DNA of 54,662 nt from Methanoregula sp. (GTDB lineage: Archaea > Halobacteriota > Methanomicrobia > Methanomicrobiales > Methanospirillaceae), in assembly GCA_026394605.1 (NCBI GenBank), contig JAPKXY010000027.1:1-54662 (forward strand), written 5' to 3'. Shown here one piece after another: positions 24,516 through 32,686 of this stretch; within the stretch, counting starts at the first letter, position 1, and the number at the start of each line of letters is the position of its first letter. The translations under genes and the position numbers were made by a program. Under the pieces are notes generated by a model. It worked only from the letters and a program-made list of their open reading frames with translations. It did not search any database and was not told the origin of the DNA.

Positions 24516-26934
24516 AGAGGTCTTTCCTCACCTTTTCAATGACCGCCTCGGGATCGCGGTGGTACGAGATCAGGATCTTTGATACGTCCTTATAATGCCG
24601 GATCTTCTTGATCCGCATCCACTCGAGCACTTCCTGCCGGCGTTTCAGCTCTTCCCGCATCCGGTTGTCACTCCACCCTTTCGCCTCCATTATCTCTTCG
24701 AGAATATAGGATTTCCCCGAGTAGCTGATCTCGTCGGTGGCTGACCGCCATTTGAAGACCTCGTTGGTGATCAGTTCGTTCGTTCTCGGGTCGATATCCA
24801 GAATCTCAATAATCTGCTTGTTCCGCCTGATACGTTTCCCGCCGACCCGTGCCTGTATCTGGATACAGATAAAATCGAGCGCGGAGAGCATGTTGCGCGG
24901 CACGTCCATCGGGGGGTTCTCGATACGGTGAACGACACTTGAGACGGAGTCGGCGTGAATGGTCGAGTAGGTCACGTGACCGGTACTCATCGCCTGGAAG
25001 AGTGTCTGGCATTCCTTGCCACGGACCTCACCCACGATGATGTACTCAGGACGCTGACGCATCGCAGCACGCAGCAGTTCATACATATTGATTTCGCCCC
25101 TTCCTGCAGCATCGAATGAATCACGGGTAACGCTGGGGATCCAGTTGGGGTGCGGGAGCTTCACTTCGCGGGTATCTTCAAGGCTGACGATTTTTGCCAT
25201 CGGTGGAATGAAAAGCGAGATCGCATTTAAGGCTGTTGTCTTTCCTGATGCGGTTCCACCTGCAAAGATCGCGGACTTGCCGCTCTCAACAGCGAGCCAG
25301 ATATACGCGATCGAGAGCGGGGCAAAGGTATGCCATTCGATAAGATCCGTGGGAGTTATCGGTTCGTCCTTGAATTTACGGATAGTGAAGGTGGAACCGT
25401 GAGCGGTAACCTCCTGGCCAAGCGTCATCTGGATACGGGAACCATCACTCATCGACGCATCAAGGATCGGCTCCGCGATGGAGATGTACTTGCCTGCCCG
25501 CTGGGCGAGCTTGGTAACAAACGAGTCAAGTTCTTCGGCACTATGGTAGGAGAGCGTGGTCTTCATCGATTCGTAGCTTGCATGGTACGCAAAGATCAGG
25601 CTGTTGACACCATCACAGGAGATATCTTCGATGTACTTGTCGTGCATGATCGAATCGATCATACCATCTCCGAGAAAATCCTTATACATGTTGTACAGGA
25701 TCTTTTCACGCTGGATTGGCGATAACTTGAGCCCATAATCATGCATGATGTTGTCTGCAGCCGTACGGAGCCTGATCCGTGCCTCCTCTTTGGAAATATC
25801 TTTGGTGTTGATATCAAGGGTCTCGAACAGGCGCTCCTTGAGCTCCTTTAACAGGTCCTTTTCCGGCTCGGTGAGGACGGGTTCGAGGACCTGGTAGGTA
25901 TATTCATGCGTGGCATGGTCATAGATGATGCGGACATAGGCATAGGGTTCGTTAACCGGATAGATTTCTATCTCCTCGAGACCGGGTTTTGGCTGGAAGG
26001 TGATGTCGAGAAGCGGACCATGGATCTTGGGGTTGTATTCTTCAACTTCCGCCCGGATTGCCTTGAACAGGTTTGCTAGACCGAACCTTTGAAGAGGCGC
26101 GGCCCGCGCTTTCTTCTCCTTGATGATATCAGTCTCTAGGTCAAGGTCCTTGAAGCCGGCAGTCAGGAATTCACGCTGCCAGATCTCATTAATCTCCGGC
26201 GGAAGTGTACCGGTACCCTTGCCCTCGAATATATTGACGCGGCTGTGGAGCTTGATCTCCTCCACCATGAAAGTTGCTCCCTTCGGGAGAACCAGATCCG
26301 AAAGATCGGTGAGCTGGTCCACGGAGATGATCTTTTCATCCGCTTCGGACGGGGCAACCGCAGCGGGGGTTGCTGCCAATCGCACCGCTTTTACAGCGGG
26401 TTTATCGGGTGGCTGGAGCACAGGGGATTGCAGTTCGGGAGCTTGTTCAGCATCATCATAAATATCGAACTGAGCCGGGGGAGATGGCAACGGTTTTTCA
26501 ACGGAAGCAGGCTCCTTTGCACCCATTTCCGCCATGATCTTTCCAAGCGATTCGCGAACGTCATGAGCATTCAGCTGCTGTGTTCCTTCCGCAGGAGATA
26601 CTCTTTTTATCAGGCCGGATGGAGGGATGCTCTCTTTAATAATGGCATCTGCCGGAATTCGGGCGGGGGATATGATATCAGGCCGGGTTGCAGTCACTGG
26701 TTTGACAGGTTGCGGTGGTGAGTCGGGAGGGGCAATGGGCTCTTGTGGTTTTCCTGCCCCGAGCTTTTTGATCAGGGCGCTCAAATCTCCGGCATCTGAA
26801 TCACCCGTTTTTATTATTTGTTCTACGGGCTTTGCCGGTTCTTGCGTTTTCTCCGGATCCCTGGGTTTTTTTAAGGCATCAAGGATTTTCATCAAAGAAG
26901 TATCTTCTGATTCTGGATCATCAAGGTCTGTCAA
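24508..26934 (-). CDS. Type IV pilus/Tad-type secretion ATPase with long disordered N-terminus
   Basis: An 808-residue GspE/TadA/ArlI-superfamily ATPase. Residues about 1-210 are Pro/Ala/Glu-rich and look unstructured. The N-domain follows, then the motor with Walker A GGTASGKTTALNAI (about residue 560), the Asp box SLEDTREVKLPHPNW, Walker B-like EYIIVGEVRGKE and the His box MSTGHVTYSTIHAD. All catalytic elements are intact. The start reads TTG at 26934 with a G-run upstream; ATG 26892 is an alternative. ArlI and TadA are usually 450-550 residues, so the N-terminal arm is unusually long. Confidence 0.92.
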   Translation of the reverse strand: MTDLDDPESEDTSLMKILDALKKPRDPEKTQEPAKPVEQIIKTGDSDAGDLSALIKKLGAGKPQEPIAPPDSPPQPVKPVTATRPDIISPARIPADAIIKESIPPSGLIKRVSPAEGTQQLNAHDVRESLGKIMAEMGAKEPASVEKPLPSPPAQFDIYDDAEQAPELQSPVLQPPDKPAVKAVRLAATPAAVAPSEADEKIISVDQLTDLSDLVLPKGATFMVEEIKLHSRVNIFEGKGTGTLPPEINEIWQREFLTAGFKDLDLETDIIKEKKARAAPLQRFGLANLFKAIRAEVEEYNPKIHGPLLDITFQPKPGLEEIEIYPVNEPYAYVRIIYDHATHEYTYQVLEPVLTEPEKDLLKELKERLFETLDINTKDISKEEARIRLRTAADNIMHDYGLKLSPIQREKILYNMYKDFLGDGMIDSIMHDKYIEDISCDGVNSLIFAYHASYESMKTTLSYHSAEELDSFVTKLAQRAGKYISIAEPILDASMSDGSRIQMTLGQEVTAHGSTFTIRKFKDEPITPTDLIEWHTFAPLSIAYIWLAVESGKSAIFAGGTASGKTTALNAISLFIPPMAKIVSLEDTREVKLPHPNWIPSVTRDSFDAAGRGEINMYELLRAAMRQRPEYIIVGEVRGKECQTLFQAMSTGHVTYSTIHADSVSSVVHRIENPPMDVPRNMLSALDFICIQIQARVGGKRIRRNKQIIEILDIDPRTNELITNEVFKWRSATDEISYSGKSYILEEIMEAKGWSDNRMREELKRRQEVLEWMRIKKIRHYKDVSKILISYHRDPEAVIEKVRKDLYE

Positions 26935-27085
26935 GCAGGACCCCCCTTCACGTCTGATAAACGATTGTATGAAATGCTTAAATGATACATTACCATCTTA
27001 GTATATCTACTCTCTGGACGCTGGTCCATGCAGGGTTGTGTATTCATTGGTGTTTCCTCTGCACTATCATATACTATACATAATG

Positions 27086-27787
27086 TCAGGTTTCCTTCTG
27101 CAGGTCTGACTGGAGATTCATGATTGCCAGCCGCAGAAGTCCGAGCTGGGCATCATTCTGGGTGAACACGCATAAAAACAGGTCACCGCAGGGTGCGATG
27201 ATGATTTTGTTGGTAGCGGTCTCAAGTATGAGCTCTTCGAGGTTTCCGATCTCCATCTCACGCGTGATCTTTATGCCAGCCCGCAGCAGGTCTTCAGCAA
27301 GAGCTGCAACGTGTTCGAAATCCGCATCACCTATTGACTGGACACTGAATCCTTCAAAGAAGGCTGATATTGCAACAACCCCCGGGAGAGTGAGGATCTT
27401 TTTGAGTTTTGTTTCATCCATGAGGTTGGGGAGCTGCGCAATCGATCCCTTTTTCTGTTCAGACAACACCAGCTCTTCGTCCTCAGAGATCACAACCGCC
27501 CTCTGGAACTCGTCGTCGTTGTAGGCACGGAGCGAGAACGTCTGCCGGAAACCGGTATCGTCTGGTTGTACCTCACCCATATGGTCAAGGGCAGCCTTTC
27601 CCCTGAACGATCCGCTCAAATCCTTAAAAAAGGCAGCTACCAGGGTGCCGCGGTTCGTGAGGATGAACCCGTGTCCTGTCTGGGTATCGATCTCGATCGC
27701 CCCACGGAACCCTATCAGCTGCTGGATAGCGCCATCTTCCTGCGGGTTCGTGATGACACCTGCGTCCGTGCCTGCTGGAAGATCCAT
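27086..27787 (-). CDS. Two-domain protein: PATAN-like region plus roadblock/LC7 domain
   Basis: A 233-residue protein. Residues about 15-95 (QQLIGFRGAIEIDTQTGHGFI, LTNRGTLVAAFF) follow the pattern of small PATAN/DUF4388-like signalling domains (a guess by pattern). Residues about 125-225 are a roadblock/LC7 domain, recognised by LPGVVAISAFFEGFSVQSIG. Roadblock proteins regulate small GTPases or multimerise; bacterial MglB is the best known. It lies 150 bases upstream of the secretion ATPase and 2 bases after the next roadblock gene, so it probably belongs to the same transcription unit. Confidence 0.78.
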   Translation of the reverse strand: MDLPAGTDAGVITNPQEDGAIQQLIGFRGAIEIDTQTGHGFILTNRGTLVAAFFKDLSGSFRGKAALDHMGEVQPDDTGFRQTFSLRAYNDDEFQRAVVISEDEELVLSEQKKGSIAQLPNLMDETKLKKILTLPGVVAISAFFEGFSVQSIGDADFEHVAALAEDLLRAGIKITREMEIGNLEELILETATNKIIIAPCGDLFLCVFTQNDAQLGLLRLAIMNLQSDLQKET

Positions 27788-27789
27788 AG

Positions 27790-28137
27790 TCAGAGGGCTG
27801 CGATAATCCGTTCCTTATTTTTCTTTAATTCGTACCGGATCCTTCCAATATTCGACGAGCTGTCTGCCACAATGGCGATCAGCTCATCTGCAGAGAGTGG
27901 TGAGAGAATAATCGGTCCCTTCTCGAGCTCAACGAGCATCTGGGAAAGTTCGCCCTTGCCAAGGGTGGTGCCCATCGCCTCTGATGTGCCAAGACCCGTT
28001 GACGCCATGGCACCGAGGGCTTCGATATCAACCTTCCCTGAAACTGCACTCTCGATCACAAACCCGTCACGTCCAACCACGACAGCTGCTGATACTCCCT
28101 CCACTTTTAAAAATTCTTCCAGTAAAGGCTTAAGCAT
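27790..28137 (-). CDS. Roadblock/LC7 domain protein (MglB-like)
   Basis: A 115-residue single roadblock domain protein: LLEEFLKVEGVSAAVVVGRD then GFVIESAV, a central helix and a C-terminal helix ending KNKERIIAAL. The segment DELIAIVADSSSNIGRIRYEL is the conserved last strand and helix. Related proteins act as GTPase-activating dimers for MglA-type GTPases, but no GTPase gene lies in this window. It is the first gene of the minus-strand unit leading into the Tad-like machine. Divergent from the plus-strand gene at 28351, with A/T-rich promoter DNA between. Confidence 0.86.
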   Translation of the reverse strand: MLKPLLEEFLKVEGVSAAVVVGRDGFVIESAVSGKVDIEALGAMASTGLGTSEAMGTTLGKGELSQMLVELEKGPIILSPLSADELIAIVADSSSNIGRIRYELKKNKERIIAAL

Positions 28138-28317
28138 CTTGTCACCACTTCCCTGACGTATTGTTCTCGTCCCGTTCTATTAAAACTTTAGGCTTAATTT
28201 TTTAAAAATATCTCTTGTTTTGCTTTGGAATACAAAAAAATTCATAATCCTCATGTACCCTGCTGATCCTGTCTAACAGCCATGAAACCATTGCGTTTCC
28301 CCTCGGGCACCAATAAG

Positions 28318-28325
28318 ATTTAAAC
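28318..28325 (+). promoter_or_regulatory. Candidate TATA box before the 28351 gene
   Basis: ATTTAAAC lies 26 bases upstream of the ATG at 28351, the right distance for a leaderless or very short-leader archaeal transcript. The preceding AATAAG is purine-rich, as expected for TFB recognition. The 210-base gap also holds a TTTTTAAAAAATTAAG tract on the other strand near 28195-28215 that could drive the roadblock gene. Confidence 0.5.
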
Positions 28326-28350
28326 CCGAAACGGTGATAATTAAAATACC

Positions 28351-29031
28351 ATGGATCTGCCCCGCGGCACATTTCGCTCCTTACAAAAGGGTGAACAACT
28401 GAGAGATATTCTCAACAAGATTGTAAAAACGCGGTTCTCCGGCATCTGCACCTTCTCATCAGGCAACACGATGAACGGGACGCTGGTGTTTAACAGCGGT
28501 ATCTGCATCCTTGCCAATATCCAGAATCAATACGGCGCAGCGGCATGGGACGGGGTACAGGCACTCCTGGATCAGGTTTTTGATATTGCATTGTCCGATT
28601 TTGACAGCACCCAGCTGCAGCTCGCACTCGACTTCAATAAAAAAGCCCATGTGCAAAAAGGGGGCAACCGACGGGGAGCAGTACCGCAGAAAGCAAACGG
28701 AGCGGATCATTTGAAGGAACAGAAACAGCACGGCGCACTGACCAGGCACAGGACCGGGGAACATGATTTCACACAAACAACACATGTCACCTTCGGTCAA
28801 TCGGGACCTGATACTCCCGCAGAACAAAAAACCCCTGTCCCCCATCAGGCGGAAAAGAAAGAGCCGTTTCCTGAGGGTCGGTCAGCTCCTGCACCCGATG
28901 GGGCGTCCAGCGCTGAAAAGGATTTTGATACCTTTGACTCCATGGATCTTGACGACGTAGCGCAGAAGATCCGCAAGGACTGCAAGATCATTTTAAAACA
29001 GCTCCAGCTCGACCACCTGACGGAAAAATAA
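28351..29031 (+). CDS. PATAN/DUF4388-like N-terminal domain protein with charged C-terminal arm
   Basis: A 226-residue protein. Residues about 1-105 show the strand pattern FSGICTFSSGNTMNGTLVFN then SGICILANIQNQ, which resembles PATAN/DUF4388-type domains and the N-terminal half of the gene at 27086. The middle (about 105-195) is rich in Lys, Gln, Pro and His and looks disordered. The last 30 residues (MDLDDVAQKIRKDCKIILKQL) form a helix. The family is not certain. It heads a plus-strand pair with the membrane-anchored roadblock gene, separated by 18 bases. Confidence 0.68.
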   Translation: MDLPRGTFRSLQKGEQLRDILNKIVKTRFSGICTFSSGNTMNGTLVFNSGICILANIQNQYGAAAWDGVQALLDQVFDIALSDFDSTQLQLALDFNKKAHVQKGGNRRGAVPQKANGADHLKEQKQHGALTRHRTGEHDFTQTTHVTFGQSGPDTPAEQKTPVPHQAEKKEPFPEGRSAPAPDGASSAEKDFDTFDSMDLDDVAQKIRKDCKIILKQLQLDHLTEK

Positions 29032-29049
29032 TTTTAAGGAGGGTTTTTT

Positions 29050-29643
29050 ATCGAACTCAACCTTCTTGGCTTCGCGGATGTCACCACTGTTGCGATCATC
29101 TGCTTCATCATTGCACTCATTATCATCATCGCATGGTACCAGACAAAAAAAATTTTACAAAAGCGTGAGCAGATTGCCAGGGAACCTCCCCCCGACGATA
29201 TCTTCAAGCTTGTATCGAGAATGAAATATCCCGCCAGGGAAGCAGAAAAAACCAGGCAATCCGGAGAATTTTCACCTGCCGTTTCAAAATCAGGACCTGA
29301 AAAGAGCCCCAAACCGGTCGACCTCTTACAAAACCGAAAGGATATTACCTCAAGCCTCCAGGCCCTTGCCGAAAAGTATTCACTCGCCGAGATCACGCTT
29401 GCTACCGACGATGGTCTGGTCCTTGCATCATCCGCAGGGCATGATGTACAGGGAGATGCTGCACACTACAGCCAGATCATCAAACGCCAGTCGGCACCCG
29501 ATGACCCCGAGGTCTCCCTCTTTGAACTGAAACACCGGGATGCGGGCGTTATCGGCATCATCAGGATGAGCACCAACCTGCCCCAGAACTGGAAAAAAGG
29601 GATCAGGGAAGATACAAAAGTTATTTTACAGTGGTGGTTATAA
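29050..29643 (+). CDS. Membrane-anchored roadblock-like protein with apparent ATC start
   Basis: If translation begins at ATC 29050, the product has 197 residues: ELNLLGFADVTTVAIICFI, a membrane helix (about 13-29), a charged linker, and a roadblock-like domain from about residue 98 (LAEKYSLAEITLATDDGLVLASS) to the end. The first ATG/GTG/TTG in frame is ATG 29221 (140 residues), which would remove the membrane helix. An AAGGAGGG ribosome-binding sequence (29036-29043) sits 6 bases before the ATC, and the frame has a TAA at 29035. Both facts favour initiation at the ATC codon; a sequencing error or mutation of an ATG is the alternative. Confidence 0.7.
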   Translation: MELNLLGFADVTTVAIICFIIALIIIIAWYQTKKILQKREQIAREPPPDDIFKLVSRMKYPAREAEKTRQSGEFSPAVSKSGPEKSPKPVDLLQNRKDITSSLQALAEKYSLAEITLATDDGLVLASSAGHDVQGDAAHYSQIIKRQSAPDDPEVSLFELKHRDAGVIGIIRMSTNLPQNWKKGIREDTKVILQWWL

Positions 29644-29671
29644 CAGAATTATAAGGATAAATTGATTAATC

Positions 29672-29680
29672 TTATATAAA
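29672..29680 (+). promoter_or_regulatory. Candidate TATA box for the MinD-like gene
   Basis: TTATATAAA sits 36 bases before the ATG at 29716 in a 72-base A/T-rich gap. Transcription would begin near 29704, giving a leader of about a dozen bases that includes AGGTG at 29707-29711. This suggests the MinD-like gene can be transcribed separately from the roadblock gene upstream. Confidence 0.55.
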
Positions 29681-29715
29681 TTTACCAGAAATTCATTGAA
29701 GATAACAGGTGCTGA

Positions 29716-30501
29716 ATGGTCAAGGTTTATACAATCGCTTCCGGTAAAGGGGGGACCGGGAAGACCACCGTTGCAGTCAATCTCGGAACGATGCTCTCGC
29801 AACTGGGAAAAGAGACCTTCCTCATGGACGCAGATATCGGCATGGCGAACGTGGGACTCATCCTTGGCCTCCAGGATGCACCGGTCACCCTCCATGAAAT
29901 CCTTGCCGGCAAGGGCACGCTTGACGAGGCAGTCTACGAGGGCCCGGCTGGCCTGAAAGTCGTCCCGAGCGGACTATCGCTCCAGGGGTTCCAGCAGGCA
30001 GACCCCGAACGGATCCGGGATGTGATGGGCGAGATTATCAAACGGTGCGAGTTTTTGTTAATCGACGCTCCTGCTGGAATCAGCAAGGACGGGGTCGTTC
30101 CGCTTGCCGTCGCTGACGAAGTGATCCTGGTCGTAAACCCCGAGTTGTCCTCGATCGTCGATGCCCTCAAGACCAAGATCCTGACGGAAGTGGTTGGCGG
30201 GCAGGTGCTGGGCACGATTATTAACCGGGTGGATCAGGACAAGGTTGATGTCATCACCAAGAAGATGGAGAAAGTGCTCGGCGTGAAAGTGCTCGGGATC
30301 ATACCGGAAGACCCCAATGTCCGCAGAGCATCAGCGGCAAAGACGCCGATCGTTATCAAATACCCGTCATCGCCTGCGACGCAGGCATTCAAGCGGATCG
30401 CATCCGACCTTGTGGGGGTTGCCTACAAGGAGGAGAAAGGAGCGGTGCAGAGAGAGGGGTTCATCGACCGGTTCTCAAAAGCCCTGTTCAAGAGAAAATA
30501 A
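29716..30501 (+). CDS. minD: MinD/ParA-family ATPase
   Basis: A 261-residue deviant-Walker ATPase of the MinD/FlhG group. The P-loop SGKGGTGKTTVAVNLG has the signature lysine K11 and K16, followed by the switch MDADIGMANVGLIL and the DAPAGISKD element. The C-terminal helix FIDRFSKALFKRK is amphipathic and basic, like the membrane-targeting sequence of MinD. In halophilic archaea a MinD homologue (MinD4) positions archaella and chemoreceptor arrays. Sited beside roadblock and pilus genes, a polar positioning role is plausible (inference), rather than cell-division site choice. Confidence 0.93.
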   Translation: MVKVYTIASGKGGTGKTTVAVNLGTMLSQLGKETFLMDADIGMANVGLILGLQDAPVTLHEILAGKGTLDEAVYEGPAGLKVVPSGLSLQGFQQADPERIRDVMGEIIKRCEFLLIDAPAGISKDGVVPLAVADEVILVVNPELSSIVDALKTKILTEVVGGQVLGTIINRVDQDKVDVITKKMEKVLGVKVLGIIPEDPNVRRASAAKTPIVIKYPSSPATQAFKRIASDLVGVAYKEEKGAVQREGFIDRFSKALFKRK

Positions 30502-30645
30502 TATTTTTTCCATTTTTAACATAGTAACTTTTTAAAAATACCGTTCAATCGAATCAATGTTTTTTGTACAGTTTCTGATTGGGTGTTATTGTAAATTCCA
30601 GATTATGCATAAAAAATATTGTAAAAACCGGTCTATTCCGCTTTT

Positions 30646-31764
30646 TTATGGTTTGTTGGTGATGGCAAAAACACAGTGTTCATCACCCTTTGACCGGCAC
30701 TTGATCTCGCGACCCTGAACTTTGATCCCAAAAGCGCCCTCAACGATCCCCGCGAGGAGCCCGGCAGTACAGAAGCAGACGTTCTTTCCGGTGGTGCCGA
30801 ACGCTTCCGATTCAACCGTGTGTTCGAGCGTGATCGTCTTTGTCTTTGCCGCTTCATTCCACTCCATTTTGATGATCCTGAACCACCCCATCTGGGAGTA
30901 GAAGGCAAACGCCATATCGGCAAGGATGTTGGGGGTCGTGATGCCCATCTTCTTGTAGTGCTCAACATTTTCCTTGCCCATATCCATATACGCCCGGTAA
31001 TTTACACCGCCCGCAGGTATCTCCCCCATCGTCTTTTTTAACGATCCCATCATCGATGTAAAGATGAAGCGCGGCATCATGACGACCGGATCATCGATCA
31101 GCTTGATCCTGCCTTCAAGCGGCTTGTGCTCGATATATTCAGTGATGGCAGAGTCACCTTTCACGATTGCCACTGCCTTCCACTTCCAGCTGGATTCAGT
31201 CTGATCGGCAACAAACTCACAGCAGTCATCACCGTTTGCATGGCATCTGGTCTCAAGACAGAACCAGTTTTTACCGGTGATGGCGAAAAGCACACCCTCA
31301 ATCCAGCCCCGATGGATACCACAGACCGGCATCTTCCAGTCCTTCATGACCTGGGATTCAAAGGTCTGTCTGGTACGGAGCAGGATCTTTTTATCACTCT
31401 GCTCAACAAGCTCAAACGGGGCACCCCAGCCCTGCTGGTGCTGCAGCTTGAATACAAGCATGAGGAATTCTGCGGGTTTTAAGTCCATTCCCAATTTCTT
31501 TAACAGGTTCTGGAAACCGACAGAACCCATACCAACTGATCGGAAGAGCTTGCGCACCTCCTGTACGGCAAGCTTCCTGTCCAGGTTGGCTTCATACATT
31601 TCATAAATGGCTTTTATAAGGTAATTCGGGTTGCTCGCAGTCCTTACGCCGAACACCGAATAGGTACCTGCAGCAGGATCGAGGTCGATATAAGGGGTGA
31701 TATCCTTTTCACCCTTGAGTAAGGCTTCAAAATCCTCGCGCCCGATCGTTTTCTTCTTCTCCAT
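30646..31764 (-). CDS. Protein with two V4R domains
   Basis: A 372-residue protein carrying two copies of the V4R domain, a small-molecule-binding module. The first (about residues 135-190) has GIHRGWIEGVLFAITG then CLETRCHANGDDCCEF, and the second (about 315-372) has LLAGIVEGAFGIKV then CRSKGDEHCVF. The cysteines suggest a metal or heme-type ligand. The N-terminal 90 residues are helical with LRRSVGMGSVGFQN-like features. V4R proteins occur next to regulators and methanogen signalling genes. The ligand is unknown. It is convergent with minD. Confidence 0.88.
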   Translation of the reverse strand: MEKKKTIGREDFEALLKGEKDITPYIDLDPAAGTYSVFGVRTASNPNYLIKAIYEMYEANLDRKLAVQEVRKLFRSVGMGSVGFQNLLKKLGMDLKPAEFLMLVFKLQHQQGWGAPFELVEQSDKKILLRTRQTFESQVMKDWKMPVCGIHRGWIEGVLFAITGKNWFCLETRCHANGDDCCEFVADQTESSWKWKAVAIVKGDSAITEYIEHKPLEGRIKLIDDPVVMMPRFIFTSMMGSLKKTMGEIPAGGVNYRAYMDMGKENVEHYKKMGITTPNILADMAFAFYSQMGWFRIIKMEWNEAAKTKTITLEHTVESEAFGTTGKNVCFCTAGLLAGIVEGAFGIKVQGREIKCRSKGDEHCVFAITNKP

Positions 31765-31867
31765 GGGGCATAGCTCTGCAGTCTATTTACTAAAGTATTT
31801 CGTCTTGCGGTTTTCTGATACTACCAGAATGCGATTAAAAACAAGATGGCAGATTTTTTTTTAAATT

Positions 31868-32479
31868 TCACATCACCAGCGGGATGAATGTGTGCGATGC
31901 ATCGAACTCGATCCGGTATTTTGTGACCACCTGCGCCTTATCCTGAACGATGCAGTCATAGACCCCATACGCGACACGGAACCCGACAGTACCATCATTG
32001 GTGGTGACGTCGCTTCCCACAATCTTTCCATCTTTCCTGATCGAGACGCGGATGCCGTTCTGCGGGACTCCTTCCTTTTTCACTATGATGGAAAGGATAC
32101 CGATACCCCCGGACGGCCCCCCGATCTCAGGAACTACGCAGGAGATCGTCTTTTTCAGCCGGTTCTTATCAAAGATCCGGCACCCCATCACAAGCGCTTC
32201 GACAACATCAAGCGTGGTCTCAGTGAGGACAAAGCTCTCCTTTACCTGGATCATCAGGACCGCTGTATCACCGAACAACACTCCCTTCCCGTCAACATAG
32301 ATAGCACCCTCCGCCTCTCCTGCAACGAACGCAATATAGAATTCCCTGCCATCACCTTTTGCCACCGCGACACCGTTGATTTCCCGCGAAGAGGCGAACT
32401 GCAGGAGATCTGATAAGTCAAACGTCCCGAGATATCGCGACCCTTTCAGGACATTATCCAGCAGTTCATGGATCTTCAT
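31868..32479 (-). CDS. PATAN/DUF4388-like protein with beta-rich C-terminal domain
   Basis: A 203-residue protein. Residues about 1-95 (GTFDLSDLLQFASSREINGV, GREFYIAFVAGEAEGAIYVD) match the DUF4388/PATAN strand order by pattern, similar to the genes at 28351 and 27086. The C-terminal 80 residues (LSIIVKKEGVPQNGIRVSI then DGKIVGSDVTTNDGTVGFRV) look like an immunoglobulin-like or carboxypeptidase-regulatory-like beta sandwich. Start ATG 32479 is chosen; ATG 32494 adds five residues. It faces the divergent prepilin peptidase gene across a 207-base gap. Confidence 0.68.
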   Translation of the reverse strand: MKIHELLDNVLKGSRYLGTFDLSDLLQFASSREINGVAVAKGDGREFYIAFVAGEAEGAIYVDGKGVLFGDTAVLMIQVKESFVLTETTLDVVEALVMGCRIFDKNRLKKTISCVVPEIGGPSGGIGILSIIVKKEGVPQNGIRVSIRKDGKIVGSDVTTNDGTVGFRVAYGVYDCIVQDKAQVVTKYRIEFDASHTFIPLVM

Positions 32480-32686
32480 GGTACGGCATCCCATTGAATG
32501 AGCGATCGGTGGAACAATGAAAGAACGCACATTCCTTGATCGGAATATTCGACCCTGACATAATATTAATGTGTGGATGTGGTGCAGGTACCTATTCTCT
32601 CCACTCACCATGATACCATATGACCGGGTGCGAGCACGGGCATCGCCAACCATAAGTGGTACTGAAAACAACGATAGAATGAGGAT

